From contig JAGMUV010000006.1 of the NCBI GenBank assembly GCA_020744425.1, positions 1,364,001 through 1,428,000 of the forward strand: a DNA stretch of 64,000 nt, written 5' to 3'. Position 1 is the first letter of the stretch, and every line of letters starts with the position of its first letter. This DNA is from Dactylonectria macrodidyma (taxonomy: Eukaryota > Ascomycota > Sordariomycetes > Hypocreales > Nectriaceae). The notes beneath the pieces are model-generated. The model saw nothing but the letters and a program-made list of their open reading frames with translations. It did no database searches and was not told the DNA's origin. The position numbers and the translations under genes are program-made. Shown piece by piece: positions 33,385-43,740 of the stretch.

Positions 33385-36300
33385 TCATGCATATTTCCTC
33401 AGCTGGGTAGATGGTTAGTAAGTGGGTACCGATGCAAAGGAGGGATTGAGGCGACTTACATCCAGCGTCAGAGTTCTTGAACTGTTCACCTCTTGGTCGC
33501 GGTAGACTCCAACGAGGCTCTCACTATCCTGGAACAGACCTGCCTTGAGACTGATAACGATGAACTGCATTCCAGGGCCCGAGTGTTCCCGAATGTACTT
33601 CTTGATCTTGTCCACGTTTGCGTTGTCCAGCGCCGCATCCACTTCGTCAAGCACAAAGAAGGGGCTTGGCTGATAACTGTGGATGGCAAACAAGAGCGCA
33701 AGGGCCGCCATCGTCTTCTCGCCACCCGACAGGTGTTCCATGTCTCGGAAGCGCTTGAGAGGCGGCATCGCGTGGTACTTGATACCTGACAGGTACGGCA
33801 TGTCTGTATCCTCCTCAATGTCGAGATACGCTTGTCCACCCAAGGGATACGCTTCTGATCGTGTGAGGTCCTTGTAAACGTGCGATATCTGTTCCTGGAT
33901 GTGAGAGAATGCCTTGTTGAAGAGCTCAAACCTCCTCTGCTTGACATCGCTGAATGCTTCCTTCGCGGCGTGGGCTGCTGCTTTTGAATCCTCATATTCC
34001 TGATCGGTGAGCTTCAGCCTAGACTCGACACTTTCTAGTCTCTCCATGGCTCGCATGTTTGGATTCAACTTTTCTAGCTCCGCCGAAAGGGCTGTGATTT
34101 TGTCGGAAAGTGATTCCTCCACGCTGGGTTCATCGGACTGCCAAAAGTTAGCAACGCCTCGCTTGTCATCAAGGACAAGTCGACTTACGCCCTTGAGATC
34201 TTCGTCGAGGCCATCAAAATCAATTTCGATTCCATGGTCATCCAGCGCAATTCCCATCATTTCCTCGTCGTCTTCGTCAACGTCCATGGCATCGGGGTCT
34301 TGATGCAGTAAATCATCCTCGTTGGGCAGGTTGTCCAGAGTTCCCTCCACGAGAGGTATCTGGATTTGCTCCAGCCGACATCGTCGCAAAAGCGCAGACT
34401 TGCTCGCGCTGTTCTTCTGCACTGTCGTCTCCAACGCGTTGATGTCCTTCAGGCGCGCATCAATGTCTTTGCTGCGCTTCTGAACCTCAGCCCTGGCTTC
34501 TGCGACCCTCTGGTTTTTCTCTCCAAGCTCCACCCTGCTTTCCTCGAGCGCCTCCTGCAGGGCCTCGACCTCGTCTTGTTCCTGACGCATCGCCTTTTGA
34601 ATGGCGTCTTTCTCTTTCGTGTATGTCTTGGTGTCACTTTTCAGGCGCCGTACGTGGGTCTGCATTCTACTAATTCGATCCTCCGTCTCATCGTGACGAG
34701 CTTTTTCCCACTGCAGGCGGCTGGATAATCGCTGCTTGTGAACGTCGAATTGATTCCGCTTCTCCGACACTTCTTGCTCTAGCTTGCCCTGTGAGGCGTC
34801 GTAGGCGCGTATATCGCTGTACCCGAGTCGTCTGCAGAAATCGGAGAAAACCTGATCCTCAACCTGCGCAATTGCGTCTTTGAATTCCTGGCAAGTTGCC
34901 TTGGTGCTTTCAAGCTGTGATGTTTGGTCGTCAAATTTGGGCTGGAGCTCGCGAAGTTGCCTTTTCTGGTTGTCCAACTCACGCTTTTTGCTCGCATGAT
35001 TCTTGTTGTAGGCAGCGAGCTCGTCTCTAACACCGGCTAGACGTCGTTCCAGACCAGCGAGATCAATCTGAAGAGACTCCTCTTGAGATCCACGTCGATC
35101 GGCCTTTGGCAAGCGCTCAATACCGTCTTTGAGCGTGGCGGCCATTCGTTGCAGGTTTTGGACATCAGCCTCCTCGAATCGTCGTTTTCCACCCTTCTGC
35201 TCGGGTCCACGACCACCCGTCATCAGACCTGCCTTGTGGATGATATAGCCCTCCAGGGTAACGGCCTTGACTGGGATCTTCTTTTCGTAGCATATATGCT
35301 TGGCGATATCAAGGGTATCGCACACAATTGAGCTTCCACATGCATATGACATGGCACGCTCCACAGCTGAATCGAAGTCGATGGTGTCAATTGTCAGCCT
35401 CGCTCCTGAAAAGCCCTTGACAGCGGTGTTGACGGCGTTGACCTTGATGTTGTCGAGGGGGATGAAGGTCATGGGGGGAAACCTCTGCTCTTTGAGATAC
35501 TGAACACATTCAACACCGGTCTTCTCCGAGTCAACAACGACTGAGTCAAAGTCCCTTCCTAGAGCCACAATAATGGCCTCATCATATTTCTTTTGCTTTG
35601 GGGTGCAAAGGTCACCTACCCGGCCACGGACACCAGGGTAGATGCGCTTCAGGGAAGTTACCATTTCCTTCAGTCGGGCCTCTCTGTCGTTTTGACGTCG
35701 GCCATCGTCTGCTTCTCTGAGCTTTTTGGCCACGTCCTCAAGCTTCTCCTCGAGTTCAGTACGTTTTTGGTTTGTTCGAACGCGTTCTGACTGGAGCTGG
35801 TTGAATTCCTTCTTCTTGGCGTCGATTTCCTTGGAAAGATCCTTAGAGACCGTCTCGGCTGAAGCTCTCCTTTCGTTAATGTTGGCGAGCTCGGCCTCAA
35901 TCTTCTCGATGGCAGCAGCGATGCTGTCAACCTTGCCCTTGAGGTTGTTCACAGTGACCTCGTCCGCCTTTCGCTGTCGCTCAAGGTTCTCGAGTTTGGC
36001 TTGATTGGCGCCGGAGCGTGCCATGACTTGGGCACGGAGCGTATTATACTCCCTGCGATCCGTATCACTGACCTCACGGCCTTGTTTCTTCATCTGCTCC
36101 TTATAGTCATTCTCAAAGAGCTCTCGGGCCTTTTCCACATTTTCAATGTCCTTTTTGACCTTGTTGACAATGTCGGCCTGCTCGTCACGCTCTTTTGACA
36201 CCTTGGCCACTTGACCCTGCAACTTTTCGATTTGCTGGGCAGATTCGTGGAGCTTTTCTTCAAAAGGAACAAGACTGTTCTCTTTATCCTCGATGCTCCT

Positions 36301-37373
36301 CTCCTTGAGTTTGATGTCTTTGTCAATGCGAGCAACGTGGCGTCCGGTGGAGGATTGTTCCTTTCGCGCAGCTTCGAGCCGCTTCTCAAAGGATTCCACG
36401 TTGCGACGGAGTTCTTTCAGGTCTTCTTGGTGATCCTGGATTGCCGCATGTGATTCATCCATAGCCTTCTGGAAATGGAAGAGTTTCCACAGGCTCTGTG
36501 TGACAATAGCGGCATCTCGTTCCTCTGTCTTGTTCTGAAAATTGTCGGCTTCTTTCTTCTGTTCGCGATATTGCTTGATTTCCGAGTTGATCCCGCGACG
36601 TCGGTGCAGCTGAAAATTTTGATTCTCGGCGGCCTGCTCCGACTCTCCCTGGAGCCTTTCGTAGTCGGCCTTGTGATCAAGACTCCCAGAAATTTGCTCA
36701 ATGAGGCGGGTGAGATCTTGAGGGGACTGGGAAGCAATGGCCTCAACATCACCTTGGAACACCAAGAAGTTTCTCGCTTTGATCAAAATGTTCTCGGACT
36801 CTAAGGCTTCGTTGTATTGCTGGGCGGTGACAACACGATCGTTGATGCGGTATTCACTGGCACCCTGGTTCGTAATGGAGCGCTTCCATTTCTGCTCATC
36901 GCCAGCATCATCTTCGTACACGGCCATGACCCAGGCGGTCTTAGGATCACTACGGGAGGCCTTGTCGTCACCATCGGCGAATCCGTTGGCATGACCATTG
37001 GTGTCGACTGAGCCATCATCGTTGATCTTTGATGTCTTTAGGACTCGACCTCGATAGACGAGATCTTTGAGGTGCGCGGATCGAAGATGGGAGGATTTGA
37101 TGCCGAGGACGAAAGAGATGGCGTCCATACTGGGGGTTGGGTCAGTTGCGCGTCCTGACGAAAAGGCAAATTGTACACTCACGAGTTGGACTTGCCCGAT
37201 CCATTAGGGCCAATGATGGAAGTAAAGTAGGAGTCACCAAAGAGGAGTGTATGGTGGCCCTTGTATGACTTGAAGTCTGGAGTAACTAGTTAGCTACGGC
37301 GAGCTCGAGGCGGGACGGAGCCACTCGGGACGTGGCACGTACTGAACAGCTCGAGGCGGATGAGCTTGCCCAT
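33385..37373 (-). CDS. smc1: Cohesin subunit Smc1
   Basis: Five exons (37373-37343, 37276-37183, 37129-34189, 34137-33460, 33402-33385) give 1,253 residues. Exons 1 and 2 encode MGKLIRLELFNFKSYKGHHT and the Walker A site GPNGSGKSNS. Exon 3 has two long coiled coils around a hinge (RVGDLCTPKQKKYDEAIIVA ... AGLMTGGRGPEQKGGKR). Exon 4 carries the ABC signature HLSGGEKTMAALALLF and Walker B FFVLDEVDAALDN. The last exon is 18 nt and gives the conserved LDLRKYA end. Smc1 with Smc3 forms the cohesin ring that holds sister chromatids. The intron at 34138-34188 is 51 bp, has no in-frame stop and therefore looks like coding sequence if overlooked (see findings). Confidence 0.96.
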
Positions 37374-39133
37374 GATGGCGACTTTAGGTGCGAGCCCGAA
37401 GATTGGTAGTTGGGAGAGAGGACCGTGGTCGGAAGTTGAAGGTTGGAGGGGTATCGACAATCGTGAATGCGACTAGCCAGCGCGTCCAAAGACGAGGGCA
37501 AGAGTGCGACCTGGGAGTCGCGCAAGGCAATGGGCGGCGAGTGAGTCTTATTCAGAACTTTCGGGTAGTAAAGGGCGCATGTCCAAGGCCACAGCCTGGC
37601 ATAGTCGGTAAGAGGCGTTGAGGGGGAGTGAGTGAACTGGTTGTGGTTGCGACGCCAAAGAAAAGATGTGATGGGGTGCCAATGTACGAACGCGTCGCGC
37701 GACCTGAGCCTCAAAGAGATGGATCCGGGACCCCGGCTACAATGCTGATTGCTCCTGCCCCCGATGCTGAAGGGAGCTGACCGCACGGACCACTTCACTT
37801 TGACCCAGGGTACGTGCCCAAGTGCTTTTCAGCACAGTGCTACCTAATACACCAGGGTACCTAAGGTACCTTTACCTCAAAGGTGCAGCAACGTCATTAT
37901 GGAGGTATAATAGAGCTCTAACTCGCTCGAGGCACCAAAGTAGGTATAATGATGTGTATCATTAGGTAGGATCGTTAGGCGGCTAGTGAATCTGGCGCAT
38001 CATTGTTCTTCACATGTAGTGTATGCATATGGCCATCCAACTACGTTCATTTCTGCTAGCACCTGGGGGCGTAGCAGCACGCGATTTACGGACAGCTCTT
38101 GCATCGTCAGCCGGACGAAAGTGGTGGATCAAACAGATATCGAACCATGATGTGTGGATTTCAACTGCCGATACTACAATAAAGGCATGCCTCACGAAGC
38201 TTGACGAGCGCCTGTCTTCTATACGTGAGCAAAGTGGAAGTTGTGACGTTTTTATCTAGGGAGCCAAACGAATATACCTCTACATCCACGCCAGGGCTAG
38301 ACGACAAAGACATCACTTTGCGTCTCAACGTAACTACTTTAGTGGGCGGGCGCCATGGTTGTCACACACAGCACACAGCACATATTCATCATCATCTATC
38401 ATTATCATAGATCAGTATAGAGCAATAATACACCACGCCCGGTATTATCTCTGTCAACCTAGTGTGTGTCATCCCCAGGTTTTGGACGCACATCGTCACC
38501 CTGCATTGGCACATGAAAGAGATGTTGATGTGGGTGCGGCCACAAGGGCAGGTCGCTTGAAGGTATGGCACTTTAGTGGCTGCGCGACAGCGCCCTCTCC
38601 ACTATTTAGCGCTCCGTGTGGCTCCGGTCTGGTAGTCTATGGCCCGGATCTCCACTCTACTCCAAAATGGGCCAAAACAGGCTTCCCAGCGAATCCGGCT
38701 TGGACATTTGGAGCCAGGCGAGCCTTCCATCATCGGGACACTCAAGACACTTGGTGTCCCACGTGGAGGGACGCCTCCGTCACCGCCGTGATTCTGTTGA
38801 TCTTTTGATCACCTCCCCTCCACTGTTCATTCCATCTAAAGGCCACCATCTCCTCCTCACACCTACATCTGACGATGAAGTTCTGTGACACAGCGTAGCT
38901 TGTCGCAGACGCTAACTCCCAGAGAAGTACAGTAGCAGTTGGCTGGTCCCTACTTGGCTTTGTTCTTTGTCGTCCGTCGGCGCCCCTGTCCAACTTGCGA
39001 ATCATCCTCACCCAGCAAACGGCCTTGCGAGAGCCCCTCTGCTCTTGAGGCATCTGTTACCTCTGCCGGGCTTCACGGCTAGTCACTAACCAGAGGCACG
39101 TTGACCTGCTGGGCGACGACTAAGACGCAAGCC
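37374..39133. other. Divergent promoter region, SMC1 / GPC1
   Basis: 1.76 kb between divergent genes. A GGTACCTAAGGTACC palindrome lies at 37857-37870, and CATCATCAT/ATCATTATCAT low-complexity sequence near 38385-38410. No convincing gene; the open frames near 38010-38810 have no family resemblance. Confidence 0.45.
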
Positions 39134-40852
39134 ATGGATGACGAACTGAGAGCAGCCTCACTGGCTGCAACATCCACCACTCCAGCTGTGAAATCCGACG
39201 CTATCTCTACCGATAGTGATCCCGTCCTGACTCCCGAGACCGAGGTCCCCTTGTCCCCGAATTCCTTCGCTGTCGACCATGCGATCCTTGACACTCCTAT
39301 CCTTGGAGCCACCACGCCCAAGAGCCCGCGACACTCGAGAAATCCATCCTTCTCCGGCAGCAGTTCTTACCATGAGGACTGGGATGCCCTCCCACCGCTC
39401 GATCGCCTGACAGTCCTCGACCTTCTGGATAACTTTGCTCTGCCACAGCAGCTCGAAAAATTGCAGAAGGGTATTACGGCACAGACCGACAAGGTTCGCC
39501 GGTCCAGAGATGCCATCAAATCTAAGACGCAGCTTGCCCGAGAGCGCATGGTTGAAGAATGGAGGCGACGTGTTCCTTCGGCCGATGAGCAACTGGATCG
39601 CTACCGCAAGCAGATGCGACGTCGGGTCGATAAGCTGGGCAAACAGTGGAACAACACCAAAGCTATCAGTTTACGAGAGAAGGTGTCCTTCATCTGTGGC
39701 GTGTTGAATATCTTCATCAGCGGCTACCTGATTGGAGGCTACCCCGAGCATTTCCATCTGTGGTATACTGCCCAACTGTTATACTTCATGCCCATTCGCT
39801 ACCTCACCTACCACCGGCGTGGTTACCATTACTTTCTCGCCGACCTTTGCTACTTCGTCAATTTGTTGTTGCTGCTGTCCATCTGGGTTTTTCCGTCATC
39901 AAAGCGCTTCTTCACAGCCGCATACTGTCTCGCTTACGGAAACAATGCTGTGGCTATAATCATGTGGCGCAACTCACTCGTCTTCCACAGTTTCGACAAG
40001 GTTACTTCGCTCTTTATTCACATCATGCCTTGTGCCACACTTCATTGTATAGTCCACCTTCTCCCCCCCGAGACTCAGAAGGTTCGCTTCCCTGCCATCT
40101 GGACTATACGGAACTCGGAACCTGGGTCACCTACCGCATACGCCAATCTCGTTTCCATGCTTGTGTGGAGCACGATTCCGTATGTTTTCTGGCAGCTCAC
40201 CTATTTCTTCTTCATCTCTATTCGCCGGAAGGAGAAGATTGCAGCTGGTCGACCAACGTCCTTTACTTGGTTGCGCAAGTCATACTCGAAGACCTGGATC
40301 GGAAAGATGGTCTTGGCACGCCCCGAGGGCTTGCAAGAGGCGACGTTTATGGTGATTCAGTTTGCTTATGCTGTACTTACGATGCTTCCCTGCCCACTCT
40401 GGTTTCTGAGTCGCCACGCGTCGGCTGCATTCCTCCTTGTTGTCTTCGTCTGGAGCATCTACAACGGTGCTACATACTACATTGACGTCTTTGGAACTCG
40501 CTTCCAGAAGGAATTAGAGGCAATGAAGGCCGAGGTCATGAAATGGCAGTCTTCGCCCGAAACCATGGCTCATTCTCCCTCAATGATGCCACGCTCGGAC
40601 GATCAAGCCGTCCCTGAAAAGACGCCCCGGCGACCTTCGCTGTCTACCGGCCAGGTTGTATCTACGGATGAAGTTGAGCGGGGCAGTGATGGATTGGATG
40701 AAACATCCGGGGCAAAGGATGACTATGACCGAAACTTAGGTGTTGATCTGATCCCACTGCTCGATGATGCGCGAGTTCCTAGTTCAACTGCAGTCGACGG
40801 AAATCACACCAATACCATCAGGGAGAGGAATACTGGAGGGCTGGCCTCTTGA
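39134..40852 (+). CDS. gpc1: Glycerophosphocholine acyltransferase Gpc1
   Basis: Single exon of 572 residues. Fungal Gpc1 (DUF2838 family) acylates glycerophosphocholine with acyl-CoA to make lysophosphatidylcholine, salvaging phosphatidylcholine in the ER membrane. Seen: a Ser/Thr/Pro-rich cytosolic N-terminus, a basic helical stretch (LARERMVEEWRRRV), then a polytopic core beginning REKVSFICGVLNIFISGYLI and including FHLWYTAQLLYFMPIRYLTY and HYFLADLCYFVNLLLLLSIW. Conserved motifs YGNNAVAIIMWRNSLVFHS and HIMPCATLHCIVHLLPPE follow, and the core ends at SIYNGATYYIDVFGTRF. I count about eight membrane segments. The C-terminal tail is acidic and Ser-rich. The ATG at 39134 is the first in frame. 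A 279-codon overlapping frame at 39646-40485 is a composition shadow. Confidence 0.92.
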   Translation: MDDELRAASLAATSTTPAVKSDAISTDSDPVLTPETEVPLSPNSFAVDHAILDTPILGATTPKSPRHSRNPSFSGSSSYHEDWDALPPLDRLTVLDLLDNFALPQQLEKLQKGITAQTDKVRRSRDAIKSKTQLARERMVEEWRRRVPSADEQLDRYRKQMRRRVDKLGKQWNNTKAISLREKVSFICGVLNIFISGYLIGGYPEHFHLWYTAQLLYFMPIRYLTYHRRGYHYFLADLCYFVNLLLLLSIWVFPSSKRFFTAAYCLAYGNNAVAIIMWRNSLVFHSFDKVTSLFIHIMPCATLHCIVHLLPPETQKVRFPAIWTIRNSEPGSPTAYANLVSMLVWSTIPYVFWQLTYFFFISIRRKEKIAAGRPTSFTWLRKSYSKTWIGKMVLARPEGLQEATFMVIQFAYAVLTMLPCPLWFLSRHASAAFLLVVFVWSIYNGATYYIDVFGTRFQKELEAMKAEVMKWQSSPETMAHSPSMMPRSDDQAVPEKTPRRPSLSTGQVVSTDEVERGSDGLDETSGAKDDYDRNLGVDLIPLLDDARVPSSTAVDGNHTNTIRERNTGGLAS

Positions 40853-41806
40853 AGTCGTGGATCTACAACTGTTCTGGTGAAACCATTGTGATAAAGTCAG
40901 CGCTGATGACTTTTGTCACTTTTGTTGGAGCATCAAATGGAGGCGTGAGTGGAGTTCTCTCGCATTAGGCCTTTGGTGCTCGATTCCGTTTCAAACCGGT
41001 TTTTTTTTTCAAGGATAGATGATACTGTCATCTTGTCATGTATATCCCTCTCTTTTGGGAAATCCCGTTAGACAGGGACTGGTTTCTAGCTCGGAGTAAT
41101 AGGGTATGATAGAATGAATCTCGCGTTGAAATGTTGACACTTGTCCTGACATTGATAAAGTAGTTTTGCATATCGTTAGCTTGGGAAGCCCATCTATCAT
41201 CCCAAGATCATGAGACTATGACCGTCATCACGTGGTTTCTATCGGCGTGTCCTGATCTTGATGGTTTTCTTTTCTTTTCGAAGTCGGAATACAACCCACC
41301 TCTGGGCTCAAGGCGTCTATCTAGCTACGTGTCACATAGCTGACCAAAAGACGGACAGAAACAAAATCCCAGATTCGCTTGACATAAAACATAGTTCTCG
41401 CTAAACTTCACTCCCTAGCCGGATTCCCTCGAATCATTTCCGACATCGCCAGTTTGCCGCCCACTTCCCAAAACCAATAGCAATCCCAGCCCAACCAACA
41501 CCCCGTCATGATCCGTCCCGTTTGCCAGAGAAAGACCTGAATCAAAATGCGACGCCAGTGTAATGCAGATACAGCCACCGGGGTATTTCTTGTTCCGTAG
41601 AATTAGACGCGACTGGAGCGCAAAGCCATCTCCCCCAGTCGCCCGTCCTTGATGCAGAGGGAGAAGGGTTCCTGTTGTCCTCATTTATTGAGCCCTTGCC
41701 ATAACCAATAATGTGAAGAAGAACATGGTGAATCCGAACCGGCGAATACTCGCCTCTGAATGGAGCGCAGCAAACTCTTCAACCATCATAGAAGGTATGC
41801 AACCAT
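40853..41806. other. Convergent intergenic, GPC1 / CDH1
   Basis: About 950 bp between convergent genes; 3' UTRs expected. It has a short T-rich run near 41000 and no convincing gene. Confidence 0.45.
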
Positions 41807-43740
41807 TTACCGGATAACGCCCCAGTCGGCGAGTCGACCACCAGCTTCGCCTTCTTCTCGAGCTCCAGGACGTCGACCGAACACCGACCAGAACCTCAAA
41901 GTCTCGTCACCGGCACCCGTGACTACCACTCGGCCATCTGGGCTCATGGCGAGGTAAAGCACGCGGTACGTGTGCCCTGTCAGGCTGGCGACCTGTGTCA
42001 TGGACGGGTACTTCCAGACAACGATTTGGTTTTGACTGTACCCGTGTGTTGAGACAATTTCGTTGGAGTTTTTCGACCAGGCAAGGTTGCACACTTGGCT
42101 ACCCGTGTCAATCTCGTTGATGACGGTGCCTTTGACCGTGTCATGAAAAATGATGCGACGATCAGCCGTACCACCCCCTGAAGCAAGGAGTCCACGTTGA
42201 TGAGGCGACCAAGAAATTGCTTTGACGGCCGCCGTATGGTCTGAAAACTTCCACAACGGGGTCTCCGAGAGCTTATCCCAGACCATAAGCTTGTTGTCGT
42301 TACCACCACTCGCCAGCTGTCCATCCTCGCAATTCCACTTCAGTCCACACACCTCTTGCTTGTGACCGACCAGTTTCCGCATCCACTGATCTGGGGCTCG
42401 CACATCTCGGTGGTAGATTAATCGGTCCCTTGACCCAGATGTGAGAATGTGAGTATTCCACGCTAAAGATCCAACTCTTGCAGTGTGGCCCGTCATGGTT
42501 CTCAATCTTCGGGCCTTCTCTGCGTCCCAGATCTGTACTAGACCCTTGCCGGTACCAATCGCTAAGTGTGTGCCCTTTTGGATCCATGACACACTGGTGA
42601 CGGTGTCATCCTCCAGTGTGCAAAGTTTGTTTACTTTGCTCGTTTGGGCGTTCCACATGTAGACGCTAGAACCCAAGCCAACACCTAGAATGTTGGCACT
42701 TCCCCAATCCACGAGGTTTAGGTAGAAATCATCGGCGAGTTCGGGAGCGTCTAGGACCTTGTAAGGTACCTTGCTGACGGCTCTCGGCTGACGACGGGGA
42801 CTTAGCAGCATTTGTTGACTGCCGAACCGAACAGGGGATAAGCTGTAGATCTCAGCCCGAGTATCCAAGTTCGGGCCATGTCTGCTTTGAGGTGTCTTGG
42901 ACGGAGTTGGATGCCCAGCAACGTGATTGTGATGGCGTGGGGACATGTAAGAAAATAAGTTCTTGTGTGGCGTCGATGGTGTCAATGAGGATGGTAAAGA
43001 GGTGGTGGAAGCATTGTTTGGGGGGGTGTGAGATCGGGTCCCATCGTGAGCGGGGGCATGAGATGAGGTAGGTAGGGTGTGATCTGGAGATAATGCGGGT
43101 GTGTTTGCTTGGGGGATTGAGCCCTCGAATAGCTCGGCGCGCAATAATGTTGAAAATGTACGGTTTGCCTCTTCCGCTGTTCCAGTGTATTAGCATGGCA
43201 CAGTCGTCGATTGCTACTGTAGGTCGGATAGCTTACTCTTCTGGAAGTGAAGTTCACCGTGGGGGGTGCGCTTCTTTTGTTTGGATGGGGTGGCGGGAGA
43301 CCCGTCCTCGTGCAGCAAGCTGAAGCTGGCTTGAAGGTCTTGACCTGATCGAGTCGGAATGAACCTGATAGATTGTGAGCCAAGGATACTAGCAGCATTT
43401 TCGTCAAGGAGCGAACGAACCGATCGCCATTTACGCGCTGGCGTTTGCGATGGGGACTCGAGCCTGGGGTGCTTTCGCGCTGTGGTCGCTGGAACTCGCG
43501 GAGTAAGGCATGGTCGACAGCATCGACATCGAAAGGGCTAGCTCGGGCGGTATCGCTGATTCGGGCACTACTTCGGAGGGATCGATTTGAGTTGCTGTCG
43601 AGGTTGTGTCTCGACTCCAGCCGGCCGCGATCTGAGCGGGGGGGAGGAGTGGTGGTGCGGACGGGACCGGGGGCTGGGGCTTTGGACTCGTCCATAGCCC
43701 GCTTGGAGGACATGGCAGCTGTATCAGATGGCAGTGACAT
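41807..43740 (-). CDS. cdh1: APC/C activator Cdh1 (fizzy-related WD40 protein)
   Basis: Three exons (43740-43421, 43364-43237, 43176-41807) give 605 residues. Cdh1 brings substrates to the anaphase-promoting complex in late mitosis and G1. The C-box reads GDRFIPTR once the first intron (43365-43420) is removed. Next comes GQDLQASFSLLHED, and NRTFSTLLRAELFEG crosses from the exon 3 start. YKVLDAPELADDFYLNLVDW opens a seven-bladed WD40 propeller (VTSVSWIQKGTHLAIGTGKG, GHTARVGSLAWN, GLKWNCEDGQLASGGNDNKL, GDETLRFWSVF). The protein ends in Ile-Arg, the IR tail that docks on APC/C. The N-terminus is Ser/Pro-rich with likely CDK sites. The chosen start is the first ATG of the frame; upstream codons lack one. 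Confidence 0.95.

Noticed and set aside
33486..33995. 169-codon minus-strand frame inside smc1
   Set aside because: Same strand, shifted frame over a conserved ATPase exon; Ser/Arg/Thr-rich shadow.
39646..40485. 279-codon overlapping frame inside gpc1
   Set aside because: Unusually long, but its composition (Leu/His/Cys/Arg-rich) is what a +1 shift of membrane-protein codons gives, and the gpc1 frame has clear family motifs.
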